Positions 49,254-58,544 of a DNA stretch of 64,000 nucleotides are shown here, one piece after another. The translations under genes and the position numbers were made by a program. Location of the stretch: contig NZ_SLZK01000006.1 of assembly GCF_004341105.1 (NCBI RefSeq), positions 248,001-312,000 on the forward strand, read 5' to 3'. Under the pieces are notes generated by a model. The model had not been told where the DNA came from and did no database searches. It saw nothing but the letters and a program-made list of their open reading frames with translations. The stretch comes from Rhizobium sp. BK418 (GTDB taxonomy: Bacteria; Pseudomonadota; Alphaproteobacteria; Rhizobiales; Rhizobiaceae). Position 1 is the stretch's first letter. The number at the start of each line of letters is the position of its first letter.

Positions 49254-50144
49254 CTAGTGCTTGACTGCGCCTTCCGTAAGCGCCCGTACGAAGTATCGTT
49301 GCAGGACGAGGAACAGGACCACGACGGGCACGCTCATCATGAAGCTGGCCGCCATCAGACCCGGAAAGTCCGTTGTATTTTCCGAGAAGAAGCGCTGGAT
49401 GCCGACCGGCAATGTCAATTGCTCGTTCTTGGAGAGGAAGGTGTAGGCGTAGATATATTCGTTCCATGCGCCGATGAAGGAATAGATCGCCGTGGCGATG
49501 ATACCTGGCGCCGAGAGCGGCATCACGATCAGGACGAAGGCCTGGAACCGCGTCGCCCCGTCGATGCGCGCCGCCTGCTCGAGTTGCACCGGAATGTTGT
49601 CGTAGAAACCCTTGAGGAGCCAGATTGCCAGCGGCAGGCCGAATGTAAGGTAGGTGAGGATGAGCGACCCATGCGTGTTCACCAGCCCGATCGCGCGCAT
49701 CAGGATGAAGAGCGGCACGAGAAAGATCACTGCCGGGAACATGTTCCGAAGCAAGACCGCGAAGAACAGAAAGTTCCGGCCCGGAAAGGTGAAGCGGGAA
49801 AACGCGTAGGCCGCAGGAACTGCCACGATCACCGAAAGGATGGTCGTGGCTGTGGAGACGAAAAGGCTATTCCAGAAGAAGCGCAGGAAGTCCTGGCCGA
49901 CACTGTTTTGCGGATCGAGCAGCTTCTGGTAGCTGGCGAGCGTGGGTTGGTCCGGCCACAATTGCGGCGGGAATTGCATGGCCGCAAAGCCGGACTTGAT
50001 CGAGGTGCTCAGCATCCAGACCATCGGTAACGCGGTGTAAAGCAGCATGAACACAAGGAAGATGCGTCCGCCCCACCGCCATCCATCGATGCGTATGCGG
50101 CGAGGCGCCTGGTCACGATCGGCAGTCCCGGCAATCGTGCTCAT
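49254..50144 (-). CDS. Carbohydrate ABC transporter permease (MalG type)
   Basis: A 296-residue permease with six helices, the first at 27-48 (IFLVFMLLYTALPMVWML), and the EAA loop LEQAARIDGATRFQAFVLI near 205. It overlaps the partner permease gene by four bases (ATGA). It belongs to the transporter fed by the long binding protein at 51174-52652. Confidence 0.92.
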   Translation of the reverse strand: MSTIAGTADRDQAPRRIRIDGWRWGGRIFLVFMLLYTALPMVWMLSTSIKSGFAAMQFPPQLWPDQPTLASYQKLLDPQNSVGQDFLRFFWNSLFVSTATTILSVIVAVPAAYAFSRFTFPGRNFLFFAVLLRNMFPAVIFLVPLFILMRAIGLVNTHGSLILTYLTFGLPLAIWLLKGFYDNIPVQLEQAARIDGATRFQAFVLIVMPLSAPGIIATAIYSFIGAWNEYIYAYTFLSKNEQLTLPVGIQRFFSENTTDFPGLMAASFMMSVPVVVLFLVLQRYFVRALTEGAVKH

Positions 50145-51100
50145 TCGCTCCCCTCCTTCTGCTCGTTGCCGGTCAGGGCACGGACGTAGAAGTAGCCGAG
50201 CGACATCAGGATCAGGAACAAGAGCACCGAATAGGCGGCTGCCACCCCCCAGCGCTGGCGGCCGAAGGCGAGTTCATAGATGTGGGTGATCCAGATATGC
50301 GACGCGTTCGACGGTCCGCCGCCGGTCATGATCCAGGGGATGATGAAAGAATTGAAGTTGGCCACTGCCAAGAGAAGGATCGTCACCGTCGAGACGTTTC
50401 TCAGGTGCGGAAAGGTAACGTGCCAGAACCGCTGCCATGCATTGGCTCCGTCGACTTTGGCGGCGCGCAGCAACTGGTCGGGAACCGTTTGCAGGCCAGC
50501 CATCATCATGATCATGGCAAACGGAAACTCTCGCCAGATATTGACGACGATCAGCGAGGGCAGCACCGTGCTGACACTGTCGATGAAATTCGGCGGCCGG
50601 TCGGCCCATCCGAGGCCGACCAACACCGCGCCAATGATCCCGAAGTCCGAATGGTAGATCCACTTCCAGATATAGGAAGCGGCGACTGCGCTAATGACCC
50701 AGGGAATGATCAGGACGGCGCGCAGGATGCCACGGCCGAGAAAGTCGCGATGGAGCGCCAGAGCGCTGGCAAACCCGAGGACAAATGAGATGAACGTGGA
50801 TCCCAGTGTCCAGATAAGAGTGTTCGAGGTGACCGTCCAGAACACCGGACTTGTGAGGATGGCGACGTAATTGTCGAAGCCGACGAAAATCTTGTCCCGG
50901 AGCTGCAGGCCAGGTGGTGTATTAAAGAAAGATAGCTCGATCGTGTAGTAGATAGGGTAGGCAATGACGATGAGCATCACGGCGATCGCAGGAAGCACGT
51001 ACGCGTAGTCAGCGCGATGCTCCCAAATCTTTCGTAGCGTGCCGAACCCATCGGGTTGCAGTCTTCGGCGAGCCTCGGCCTTCCCAGTCAAGATCGTCAC
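50141..51100 (-). CDS. Carbohydrate ABC transporter permease (MalF type)
   Basis: A 319-residue permease. The first helix is at 33-55 (YVLPAIAVMLIVIAYPIYY) and the EAA loop LLRAAKVDGANAWQRFWHV is near 220; here the usual glutamate is replaced by Leu-Arg-Ala-Ala, a minor variant. A 73-base gap with a hairpin separates it from the binding-protein gene upstream. Confidence 0.92.
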   Translation of the reverse strand: MTILTGKAEARRRLQPDGFGTLRKIWEHRADYAYVLPAIAVMLIVIAYPIYYTIELSFFNTPPGLQLRDKIFVGFDNYVAILTSPVFWTVTSNTLIWTLGSTFISFVLGFASALALHRDFLGRGILRAVLIIPWVISAVAASYIWKWIYHSDFGIIGAVLVGLGWADRPPNFIDSVSTVLPSLIVVNIWREFPFAMIMMMAGLQTVPDQLLRAAKVDGANAWQRFWHVTFPHLRNVSTVTILLLAVANFNSFIIPWIMTGGGPSNASHIWITHIYELAFGRQRWGVAAAYSVLLFLILMSLGYFYVRALTGNEQKEGSE

Positions 51101-51128
51101 TGTACCCTGCCCTTGTTCTTCGGAAGAA

Positions 51129-51155
51129 ACCGGCTGCTATCGAGGCGCAGCCGGT
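51129..51155. other. 9-bp hairpin between binding-protein and permease genes
   Basis: ACCGGCTGC (51129-51137) pairs exactly with GCAGCCGGT (51147-51155) across a nine-base loop in the gap after the binding-protein stop. No T-run on the minus strand. It has the same position and size as the hairpins at 5077 and 24418. Confidence 0.65.
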
Positions 51156-51173
51156 CAGATCGTCAGGCCTGGA

Positions 51174-52652
51174 CTAGAGTCCGCCGTCCATCAGGCTTTT
51201 TACCTTCTTGGCTGCGTCGTCCGCGGCTTGGTCGACGGTCATGGCTCCTGTCAGAGCATTCTGCAGCATGTCCGGGATGATGATGTTCATGATCTCGGGG
51301 GACTGTGGCAGCGCCGGGAACGGGATGCCGTATGGCAGCATCGACGTAGTGACATCAAGGAACTTGATACTATCAAGCCGTTCTTTCATCCATTTGGTCT
51401 TGAAGCCGTTAAGGTTTCCCGGGTTCGAGCCGGCATAGGCCATCTTCAGCGACCATTCGGGGCTCGTCCACATGCAGACCATAGCCTTTGCAGCCGGCTC
51501 GTCTACCTTGCCGCCCTCGACATATTCGGGCTTCAGGATGTGAATGTTGGAGCCGCCAAACACGACGGCACGCTTTCCGTCGGGGCCGGTCGGAATGAGG
51601 CCATAGCGCATGTTGTCGATGACGGTCTGTGCTTTCACCTTGTCTGTATCCGTCGCCTTCTTCTGCAGGTCGAGCATGACGTTGTAGTCGGACGGATGCG
51701 AGATCATCATGCCGAGCTGGCCGGCGAGGAAGAGGGGCTGGTTGTCGGCCTGCTGGTTGGTGAGCGCCGAAACCGGAACCGACTTGTCGCGAACATACAT
51801 ATCGTAGGAGGCTTGTAATGCCGCCTTGCTCTGCGGACTATTGAGCTCGACTTCCTGATAGGTCGGGTTGGCAGCGGCTTCATCGAAGACGCCGCCGCCA
51901 TAGGCCCACAGCTGCGGCATGAAGCGGTACGGCGTATTGCCGGCATTCTTGCGAGCCACGAGGCCGTAACCGGCAATGCCGAGCTTGTCGTGGATCTGCT
52001 TGGAATATTTGACGACGTCGTCCCATGTTGCCGGAGCCTTGTCCGGATCGAGGCCTGCGCGCTTGAAGATGTCAGCGTTCCAGATGAAGGCCATCGTCTC
52101 ATTGTTGGTGGGGATGCCGTAGGTCACCCCCTTCCAGGTTACAGCCTTCATTGCGCCAGGCCAGAAATCCTCGGTCGAATACCCTACATCCTCGGGTTTG
52201 AGTGGCTGCAGATAGCCCTTTGAGGCGAATTCGGTGCCGCCCAGGATCTGCAGGCGGACCGCCATGGGCGCAGCATTGCCAAGAAGGGCGGTCCGGAACT
52301 TGTCCAGCAGGTCGTTATAGGTGAGGGCCTGTTCCTCAAGCTGGATGTTTGGATAGGTTTTGCGGAAGGTCGCGAAGAAGTCCTTGTAATACTGGCGCAG
52401 GAGGTCGGGATCGCCCTCGAACACACCCTGATACCAGAATGTCAGTCGCCCCTTGTAGTCGAGCGGCGTGACTTTGGCGCAATCGGCCGCCGTGTCAAAA
52501 TCCTGCGTGCCGGCAATTGAGCGCACATATTGCGGCGACCATTTGCTCAGGTCGAGCGACGCTCCCAGCGCCGATGCGGACATCAACGATACCATCAAAG
52601 CGGTGGATACAGTCCCACGCAATACGGCATTGCCGAGTGAAATCCTCGTCAT
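51174..52652 (-). CDS. Long ABC-transporter binding protein (family 1, about 490 residues)
   Basis: A 492-residue solute-binding protein with a Sec signal (TALMVSLMSASALGA, cleavage near residue 30). It is 60-90 residues longer than a usual MalE-type protein, with an N-terminal segment containing a cysteine (DTAADCAKVTPLDYKGRLTF, shown in part) before the first lobe. It is divergent from the GntR gene at 52850 across 197 bases. With the permeases and ATPase to the left it forms the transporter of the acid-sugar block. Confidence 0.9.
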   Translation of the reverse strand: MTRISLGNAVLRGTVSTALMVSLMSASALGASLDLSKWSPQYVRSIAGTQDFDTAADCAKVTPLDYKGRLTFWYQGVFEGDPDLLRQYYKDFFATFRKTYPNIQLEEQALTYNDLLDKFRTALLGNAAPMAVRLQILGGTEFASKGYLQPLKPEDVGYSTEDFWPGAMKAVTWKGVTYGIPTNNETMAFIWNADIFKRAGLDPDKAPATWDDVVKYSKQIHDKLGIAGYGLVARKNAGNTPYRFMPQLWAYGGGVFDEAAANPTYQEVELNSPQSKAALQASYDMYVRDKSVPVSALTNQQADNQPLFLAGQLGMMISHPSDYNVMLDLQKKATDTDKVKAQTVIDNMRYGLIPTGPDGKRAVVFGGSNIHILKPEYVEGGKVDEPAAKAMVCMWTSPEWSLKMAYAGSNPGNLNGFKTKWMKERLDSIKFLDVTTSMLPYGIPFPALPQSPEIMNIIIPDMLQNALTGAMTVDQAADDAAKKVKSLMDGGL

Positions 52653-52849
52653 AGGTAACCTCCCAGGTTTTCTCCCATGCCGCTCTGCGTCAGAGCGAGC
52701 GGTCTTTGCTCCCCGGTCGCGGGATTTCCCCTCTAATGTATCCCTTCGACCTTATCATACGTTTCCAGATCACAGATTGCCTGTCAATAAAAGAAATCGT
52801 ACATTGTTTACGCCAGCCTTGCATGATATCCGAGCAATGTGTGTATTGA

Positions 52850-53572
52850 TTGGGGACAATCTTGGCCGAGACAGATGATTTTAGAGCGCAGCCACCCGAC
52901 GGGATCGATGCTATCGGGGCCTCCAGCGAGGGCGCCTCGGTTTATCAATTGATCAGGGAGGACATCATCGAAGGGCGGCTCGCTGCCAACGAACGGCTCA
53001 TTATCACCGATCTCGCCCGGCGCCACGGCACCTCCACCAACCCTGTGCGCGAGGCTCTGCAGCTGCTGCGCGGGGAGGGCTTTGTCACCTTCGTTCCCAA
53101 CCGCGGAGCGCGCGTCCGGCCCATAGATCAGGATTTTGTCCGCGACATTTACGAGATAGGCGTCTTGATCGAGCCGGCACTGACGCGATGGTTCGTCAAT
53201 ATGGCCACCGCCGAGGACATTGCTGAACTCGAACGCATCCAAGACTTGATTGAAGAGAACGACTTCGCCGATACGATCAGGCACAGCGAGCTGGATACGG
53301 CCTTCCACACCGTCATGTATCAGAAGCACTACAACCGCCACGCCGCCGAGCTTTGGTGGAAGCATCGCGAAGTACTTCGAGCCGTGAGCCGACGTTTCAA
53401 CTTCACCCTCGCCCGGCGTGCTGCGATCCTTAGCGAACATCGCGAGCTCATCGCACATGTAAAGGCGGGAAATGCGCACGAGGCTGGCGAACTCATTGCA
53501 CGCCATGTCGAGGGCTCAGGCAGGCACATCCTCGAACACATGCGTGCGCGTAATGCCGCTCGGGCAGGATAG
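52850..53572 (+). CDS. GntR-family regulator, FCD subfamily, of the acid-sugar region
   Basis: A 240-residue FadR-like regulator with a winged helix at 25-95 (LIREDIIEGRLAANERLII, TSTNPVREALQLLRGEGF) and an FCD domain at 100-230. No ATG exists after the in-frame TGA at 52847, so the start is TTG, either 52850 or 52862; GGGGA at 52852-52856 favours 52862. It is divergent from the ABC operon and upstream of three enolase-superfamily genes on its own strand, so it likely controls both. The ligand is unknown. Confidence 0.87.
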   Translation: MGTILAETDDFRAQPPDGIDAIGASSEGASVYQLIREDIIEGRLAANERLIITDLARRHGTSTNPVREALQLLRGEGFVTFVPNRGARVRPIDQDFVRDIYEIGVLIEPALTRWFVNMATAEDIAELERIQDLIEENDFADTIRHSELDTAFHTVMYQKHYNRHAAELWWKHREVLRAVSRRFNFTLARRAAILSEHRELIAHVKAGNAHEAGELIARHVEGSGRHILEHMRARNAARAG

Positions 53573-53622
53573 ATTGCACCTCGAATATCGTTATCCCGAC
53601 CACTTCAGATAGGACAGTTGAG

Positions 53623-54789
53623 ATGAAAATCACCAGCGTTCGGCCGTGGCTCATCAAATCCGATGCTTCTTATTGGGGAGAGTTTCTGTTCGTCGAAGTG
53701 ACGACCGACGAGGGGGTGAGCGGCTGGGGAGAAATCACTACCACGACAAGGCTTGCCAATCGCGCCCTTTGCACGATCCTACGGCAAATCGGTGCCGCTG
53801 TGACAGGCGAGGACCCGGGGCGTATCGAATATCTGTGGCACAAAATATTCCGCAGCTTCACCTACATGGGCAGTCGCGGCGCCGCAGTCGAATGCGTAAG
53901 CGCCATTGACATAGCCCTCTGGGACATCCGCGGCAAAGTCCTGGGTAAGCCGATTTATGAGCTGTTGGGCGGACCGGTACGCGATGAAATCGCGCTCTAC
54001 ACCCATCCCAATCAGCGCAAGTTTACCAGCAAAGAGGCTGTGGTCCGTGAAATCAGAGACATCGTCGAGTCCGGCCACACTGCGCTCAAGTTCGATCCCT
54101 TCCCCCAGCAGGGCCGCACCGCCGATGGACTGCCTCGCGAACAGCGGGACGGCTATCTCGATGGCACTATGACCCGTAAGGATGAGCGTGAAGCCGCCGA
54201 ACTCACGGCTCTGATCCGCGAAACGGCAGGCCCGGATGTCGATATCCTCATCGATGCTCATGGCCGGTTCGATGTTCCCACCGCCATTCGCCTTTGTCGC
54301 AGCCTCGAGGAAGCCGGTCAGATCGACTGGTTCGAGGAGCCGTGTCCACCGGAAAGCCTCAACGCTCTCAAACAGGTCCGTGAGAAGGTCAGCGCCGCCA
54401 TCTCGTGGGGCGAGCGCGGCCACACGAAGTGGGATTTCGTGCCGGTGCTCGAAAACAAGCTCGCCGACTACATCATGCCTGATGTCACCTGGACCGGCGG
54501 CATTACCGAACTCAAGAAGATTTCTGCCCTCTGCGAAGCCTATTACATCCCGGTCTCGCCGCATGACGCCGCAGGGCCGATCAACGTGGTTGCGGGAGCA
54601 CAGGTCATGATGACCGTTCCGAATTTCTACAAACTCGAAACGTCGGAGTGGAATTTGGGCAAATACGATCACCTGATCGACAGACCGCTCGATATATCGA
54701 ACGGCAGCCTCAAGCTTACGTCCAAGCCTGGCCTCGGCGTTGAAATGAACCGCGACTACCTTCAAAACCACGAGATAGAACTCGACTAG
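53623..54789 (+). CDS. Enolase-superfamily acid-sugar dehydratase (mandelate racemase group)
   Basis: A 388-residue enzyme. Barrel residues: TALKFDPFPQQ near 160 (KxD motif), LIDAHGRFDVP near 215 (Asp and His), DWFEEPCPPE near 241 (Glu), ISWGERGHTK near 264 (Glu) and VSPHDAAGPIN near 313 (His). The set fits proton abstraction and dehydration of an aldonate or aldarate. It begins 50 bases after the GntR gene and is the first of three tandem, clearly different enolase-family genes. Confidence 0.87.
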   Translation: MKITSVRPWLIKSDASYWGEFLFVEVTTDEGVSGWGEITTTTRLANRALCTILRQIGAAVTGEDPGRIEYLWHKIFRSFTYMGSRGAAVECVSAIDIALWDIRGKVLGKPIYELLGGPVRDEIALYTHPNQRKFTSKEAVVREIRDIVESGHTALKFDPFPQQGRTADGLPREQRDGYLDGTMTRKDEREAAELTALIRETAGPDVDILIDAHGRFDVPTAIRLCRSLEEAGQIDWFEEPCPPESLNALKQVREKVSAAISWGERGHTKWDFVPVLENKLADYIMPDVTWTGGITELKKISALCEAYYIPVSPHDAAGPINVVAGAQVMMTVPNFYKLETSEWNLGKYDHLIDRPLDISNGSLKLTSKPGLGVEMNRDYLQNHEIELD

Positions 54790-54854
54790 CCAACAACGCT
54801 CCATGCCGCCCGAGCGTGCGCGGCGACGAGCACCCACCAGAACAAGGACAAGCC

Positions 54855-56216
54855 ATGCCAGAGGCATATGGAGCCGACGAGGCGCTCAATCGGGTGAACA
54901 CGCATTCCAAGCCGTCCGATCTTCGCATTACCGACATGCGGGTAGCCGAGATTGTCGGCGCGCCGTTCACCTCCGTCCTGCTCAAGATTTACACGAACCA
55001 GGGCATCGTCGGGCTTGGCGAGGTGCGCGACGGTGCCAGCGCCACTTACGCGCTGATGCTGAAGAGCCGCTTGCTTGGCGAAAACCCGTGCGACATCGAC
55101 CGCCTGTTTCGCCGGATCAAGCAGTTCGGCGGCCACGGCCGGCAAGGCGGCGGCGTTTCGGCAGTTGAAATCGCGTTGTGGGATCTTGCCGGCAAGGCCT
55201 ATGGCGTGCCCATCTACCAGATGCTCGGCGGCCGGTTTCGGGAGAAAGTGCGCGTCTATTGCGATACCGATGCCACCGTGCCGAGTGGTACCGAGACCGG
55301 TAAGCGCCTTAAGCAGCGCATGGAGCTCGGCTTCACTTTCCTCAAGATGGATCTGGGGCTGATGCAGATCGCGGATGTGCCCGGTGCGGTCGTGTTTCCT
55401 GCCGGCTCACTGGAAGGATACCGCGACAGTCCCCGTCGCGGGCCCCTCAAAACCAATGAAGAGCGGCGTCTCCGCAACGCTGCCTACGATCTGCACAACA
55501 TCCCGCACCCGTTTACCGGCCTGCACTTTTCCGACAAGGGCCTCGACCTGCTCGAGCAATATATCGCCGAGGTTCGAGAGGTCATCGGCATGGATGTGCC
55601 GCTCGCGATAGACCATATCGGTCATATATCGATGCAGAATGGCATTCGCCTCGCCAGGCGAATCGAAAAATACGTGCCAGCCTGGCTCGAGGATGTGATC
55701 CCATGGCAGTATACCGAGCAATACCGGCAACTGCAGGACGCCACCACCGTGCCGATCTGCACTGGCGAGGATATATACCTCAAGGAGGGCTTCGAGCCGC
55801 TGCTCAAGAGCGGCGGCGTCTCCGTCATCCATCCTGACCTGCTCACCAGCGGTGGCATCCTGGAGACCAAGAAGATCGGCGACATGGCGCAGGACCATGG
55901 TGTCGCCATGGCGATTCACATGGCAGAAAGTCCAATCGCCGCCATGGCCGCCGCACATGTCGCGACCGCGACCGAGAATTTCATGGCGCTCGAATACCAC
56001 TCGGCGGATGTTGACTGGTGGGACGATATCGTCACCGGCCTTCCGAAGCCGCTGGTGAAGGACGGCTTCATCACCGTTCCGGACAAGCCGGGCCTGGGAA
56101 TTGACGATGTCGTTGACGAGGTGATCTCGCAGCATTTGCAACCGGGTGTCACCGGCATTTGGCGGCCTACGGATCATTGGGACGACGAGTATTCCTGGGA
56201 TCGCACCTGGAGCTGA
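54855..56216 (+). CDS. Enolase-superfamily protein, long form with insertion
   Basis: 453 residues from the ATG at 54855 (AAGGACA upstream); the frame to 54816 adds nothing plausible. Barrel residues: FLKMDLGLMQ near 157 (KxD), LAIDHIGHIS near 250 (Asp), WLEDVIPWQ near 274 (Glu), PICTGEDIYL near 299 (Glu) and AIHMAESPI near 344 (His). It is 50-60 residues longer than typical family members. The extra length lies mostly between the KxD motif and the first metal aspartate (VFPAGSLEGYRDSPRRGP and on) and at the C-terminus. The substrate is unknown. Confidence 0.82.
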   Translation: MPEAYGADEALNRVNTHSKPSDLRITDMRVAEIVGAPFTSVLLKIYTNQGIVGLGEVRDGASATYALMLKSRLLGENPCDIDRLFRRIKQFGGHGRQGGGVSAVEIALWDLAGKAYGVPIYQMLGGRFREKVRVYCDTDATVPSGTETGKRLKQRMELGFTFLKMDLGLMQIADVPGAVVFPAGSLEGYRDSPRRGPLKTNEERRLRNAAYDLHNIPHPFTGLHFSDKGLDLLEQYIAEVREVIGMDVPLAIDHIGHISMQNGIRLARRIEKYVPAWLEDVIPWQYTEQYRQLQDATTVPICTGEDIYLKEGFEPLLKSGGVSVIHPDLLTSGGILETKKIGDMAQDHGVAMAIHMAESPIAAMAAAHVATATENFMALEYHSADVDWWDDIVTGLPKPLVKDGFITVPDKPGLGIDDVVDEVISQHLQPGVTGIWRPTDHWDDEYSWDRTWS

Positions 56217-56234
56217 AGCAAAAAAGGAACGAAG

Positions 56235-57434
56235 ATGAAGATCACTGATCTGCGCTGTGCCGTTATCGGCAGACACCCGATCGTCCGCATCGTCACGGAC
56301 GAGGGCCTCTATGGCTTGGGCGAAGTCGAATTCACCAAGTCCTACCTCAAGCCCTTCGTGCTGCATTTCCGCGAGGCGCTGCTCGGCGAGGACCCGACCG
56401 ACGTCGAGAGAGTCATGCTGAAGATCCGCCAACGCGGCTCTTTCAAGCCGTATGGAGCGGCGGTGAGCGCCATCGAGCATGCGCTGTGGGATATTGCCGG
56501 CAAGGCCGCGGGCGTGCCTGTCTATAAGCTGCTCGGCGGCAAGGTGCGGGACAAGGTGCGCGTCTACAACGGCTCGATCCGCCAGAAACGTACGGGCGAC
56601 CGGCCGGAGGATTACGCCGCTGACGTCAAATGGATGATGGAGCAGCCGCAGAACTTCTTCATGGTCAAGCAAGGAATCTCGTTCCACTCCAACATGAAGG
56701 ACACTATCGAAGGCTTCCATTACGGCGTGACGCAGAAGAAGGCCGGCTATCACGGCGCCATGGATCAGGGCATGATCAGCGAGCGCGGTTTCAATCACAT
56801 GCTCGATTGTGTGATCGCGATGAAGGAGGTCCTGGGCGACAAAGTCAGCCTGGCGCTCGACTGCGGCCCGGGCTGGATGCTGCCCGATGCGATCAAGTTC
56901 GCTCGCGCGGTCGAGAAGTACAATTTGATGTGGCTCGAGGATATGCTGACTGGCGACTACGTGCCGTGGGTCAATCCGCAGGCCTATCGGGAACTGACAA
57001 CCTCCACCTCGACGCCGATCCACACTGGTGAGCAGATCTATCTGCGGCACAATTTCAAGGAACTGATCGAGACGCAGGCGGTACGCGTCATCGGTCCCGA
57101 TCCAGCCGATATTGGCGGGATTGCCGAGCTCAAATGGGTCGCCGAGCACGCCTATATGCACTCAATCCTGATGGCGCCGCATGGCACCGCTAACGGTTTG
57201 CTGGGCCTCGGCGCACTGATCAATGTCTGCGCCACATTGCCGGCAAATTACGTCGCGTTCGAATATCCCAGCGCCTCTGACCCCTGGTGGGAGGATCTGG
57301 TCATCGGCTTGCCGCGGCAGATCGTGAAAGACAGCATGGTGGATCTATTGGAAGCGCCTGGGCTGGGCCTCGATATCGACGCTGAAGGAGCCAGGAAATA
57401 TCTTAGCGAAGAGGATGCGGACTTTTTCGACTGA
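56235..57434 (+). CDS. Enolase-superfamily protein (mannonate-dehydratase-like layout)
   Basis: A 399-residue enzyme that starts 18 bases after the previous gene (AAAAGGAACGAAG upstream). Barrel residues: FFMVKQGISF near 145 (Lys), LALDCGPGWM near 214 (Asp), WLEDMLTGD near 237 (Glu), HTGEQIYLR near 262 (Glu) and LMAPHGTANG near 315 (His). The KxD pair is reduced to a single lysine, unlike its two neighbours. The overall layout recalls mannonate- or gluconate-type dehydratases; the substrate is not readable. It ends convergent with the DHDPS-family gene. Confidence 0.82.
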   Translation: MKITDLRCAVIGRHPIVRIVTDEGLYGLGEVEFTKSYLKPFVLHFREALLGEDPTDVERVMLKIRQRGSFKPYGAAVSAIEHALWDIAGKAAGVPVYKLLGGKVRDKVRVYNGSIRQKRTGDRPEDYAADVKWMMEQPQNFFMVKQGISFHSNMKDTIEGFHYGVTQKKAGYHGAMDQGMISERGFNHMLDCVIAMKEVLGDKVSLALDCGPGWMLPDAIKFARAVEKYNLMWLEDMLTGDYVPWVNPQAYRELTTSTSTPIHTGEQIYLRHNFKELIETQAVRVIGPDPADIGGIAELKWVAEHAYMHSILMAPHGTANGLLGLGALINVCATLPANYVAFEYPSASDPWWEDLVIGLPRQIVKDSMVDLLEAPGLGLDIDAEGARKYLSEEDADFFD

Positions 57435-57583
57435 AGCTTTCTCCACCTGCCGTGTCTATCTTGTCGAGCGCCGGGTATTAGGGCTTGTCGAAACGGTTAG
57501 CGCCGGGACTGGCAAGTGGCGCGACGTATGCTCGTTCATGGCTCGCCCAGTCCGGACGACCTCCAACACTCCTCAAATTGTGC

Positions 57584-58519
57584 TCAGTGAAATAAATCGG
57601 GAAGCTCAGACATTGCGAGGCTTCGCAACCTCACGGCTTCCGAAGCATCGATCGATCGGTAAGGGAACCGCAGACGAGTCCCTACCGGTCCCCAATTGCC
57701 GATTGCGCTCAGCAATTTGTCGAGCGCAGCGTTCGAAAAACCCATGTTTTGGCGGAAGGGGACAATATGATTGTCCATGAATGCGCAGATCCGGCGCTCG
57801 AGATCGAGTGCGGCATCGAGATTACTCCGCATCGATGCCGTCCACTTTTGCGCGCCGCGGGGGCTAAGGCACGCTACATTGGAAAATGAGCCTGCCGCCA
57901 CACTCTCTTTCATGCCGGTTGCGAGATGATGGCCGGGAACGAAAAGAGACCTGCCTGAAAGATAACGACGAGCCTCTGTATACCAGGAGCTGTCGCCGTC
58001 GGCGAGCTTGATGCCGATTACACCAGGCACCGACGCGCAGACCGCGCCCAGCTCTTTGGGCGTCAGAACGCGTTTTGCATGCGGCGGATTGTAAAGAATG
58101 AGCGGGATGCCGTCGGCCGTTTCCGCAGCACGATTCAGGAAATCGATCGCTTCGGCATCGGTTAGCGGCCACCAATCGGGCAATATCACCTGAATGGCTG
58201 CGGGATCGAATGCGCTGGCTCGGCGGACTCGGTTGAGCATGATCAGCGGGTCCGGCTGGCAGGCGCCAATCACAAACGGCATCGAGGATGCGCTGCAGCG
58301 CTCGGCCAGCAACGTTTGTATCCTGTCGAACTCCTCCTCGGTCTGATTGTGGAATTCACCGGCGGTCCCGTTCGAATAAATGCCATCGACTTTGGCGTCG
58401 ATAAGGATGTCGATTTCCTCGCCGAGCTTGCCGAATTCGATGCTATCGTCGGCCGCAATCGGCAGCAGCAGGCTCGCCCAGTTGCCGCCGATGAGTGGAT
58501 GCCGCTTCGTCGGGTTCAT
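57584..58519 (-). CDS. DHDPS/KDG-aldolase family protein
   Basis: 311 residues from the ATG at 58519; the longer frame to 58660 runs into oppF-type sequence. It is a TIM-barrel class-I aldolase with the Schiff-base lysine in VIGIKLADGDSSW near 170 and the tyrosine in PLILYNPPHAKR near 140. The family includes 2-keto-3-deoxy-gluconate aldolases and dehydratases, which would suit products of the four enolase-type enzymes. It is the last gene of the minus-strand dipeptide-type ABC operon, 25 bases after the DppF-type ATPase. Confidence 0.85.
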   Translation of the reverse strand: MNPTKRHPLIGGNWASLLLPIAADDSIEFGKLGEEIDILIDAKVDGIYSNGTAGEFHNQTEEEFDRIQTLLAERCSASSMPFVIGACQPDPLIMLNRVRRASAFDPAAIQVILPDWWPLTDAEAIDFLNRAAETADGIPLILYNPPHAKRVLTPKELGAVCASVPGVIGIKLADGDSSWYTEARRYLSGRSLFVPGHHLATGMKESVAAGSFSNVACLSPRGAQKWTASMRSNLDAALDLERRICAFMDNHIVPFRQNMGFSNAALDKLLSAIGNWGPVGTRLRFPYRSIDASEAVRLRSLAMSELPDLFH

Positions 58520-58544
58520 CTGTCTTTTTCCATGAGGTTTCAGT

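Noticed and set aside
52740..52815. TTATCATAC shared with the region near 2335 as a common GntR motif
   Set aside because: A nine-base match at two sites in AT-rich DNA is weak; no clear palindrome accompanies it.
53779..54867. Minus-strand open frame of 362 codons
   Set aside because: Antisense of an enolase-superfamily gene; no family resemblance.
55407..57161. Minus-strand open frame of 584 codons
   Set aside because: It is antisense to two enolase-superfamily genes that carry full active-site motifs; long antisense frames are common at this GC content.
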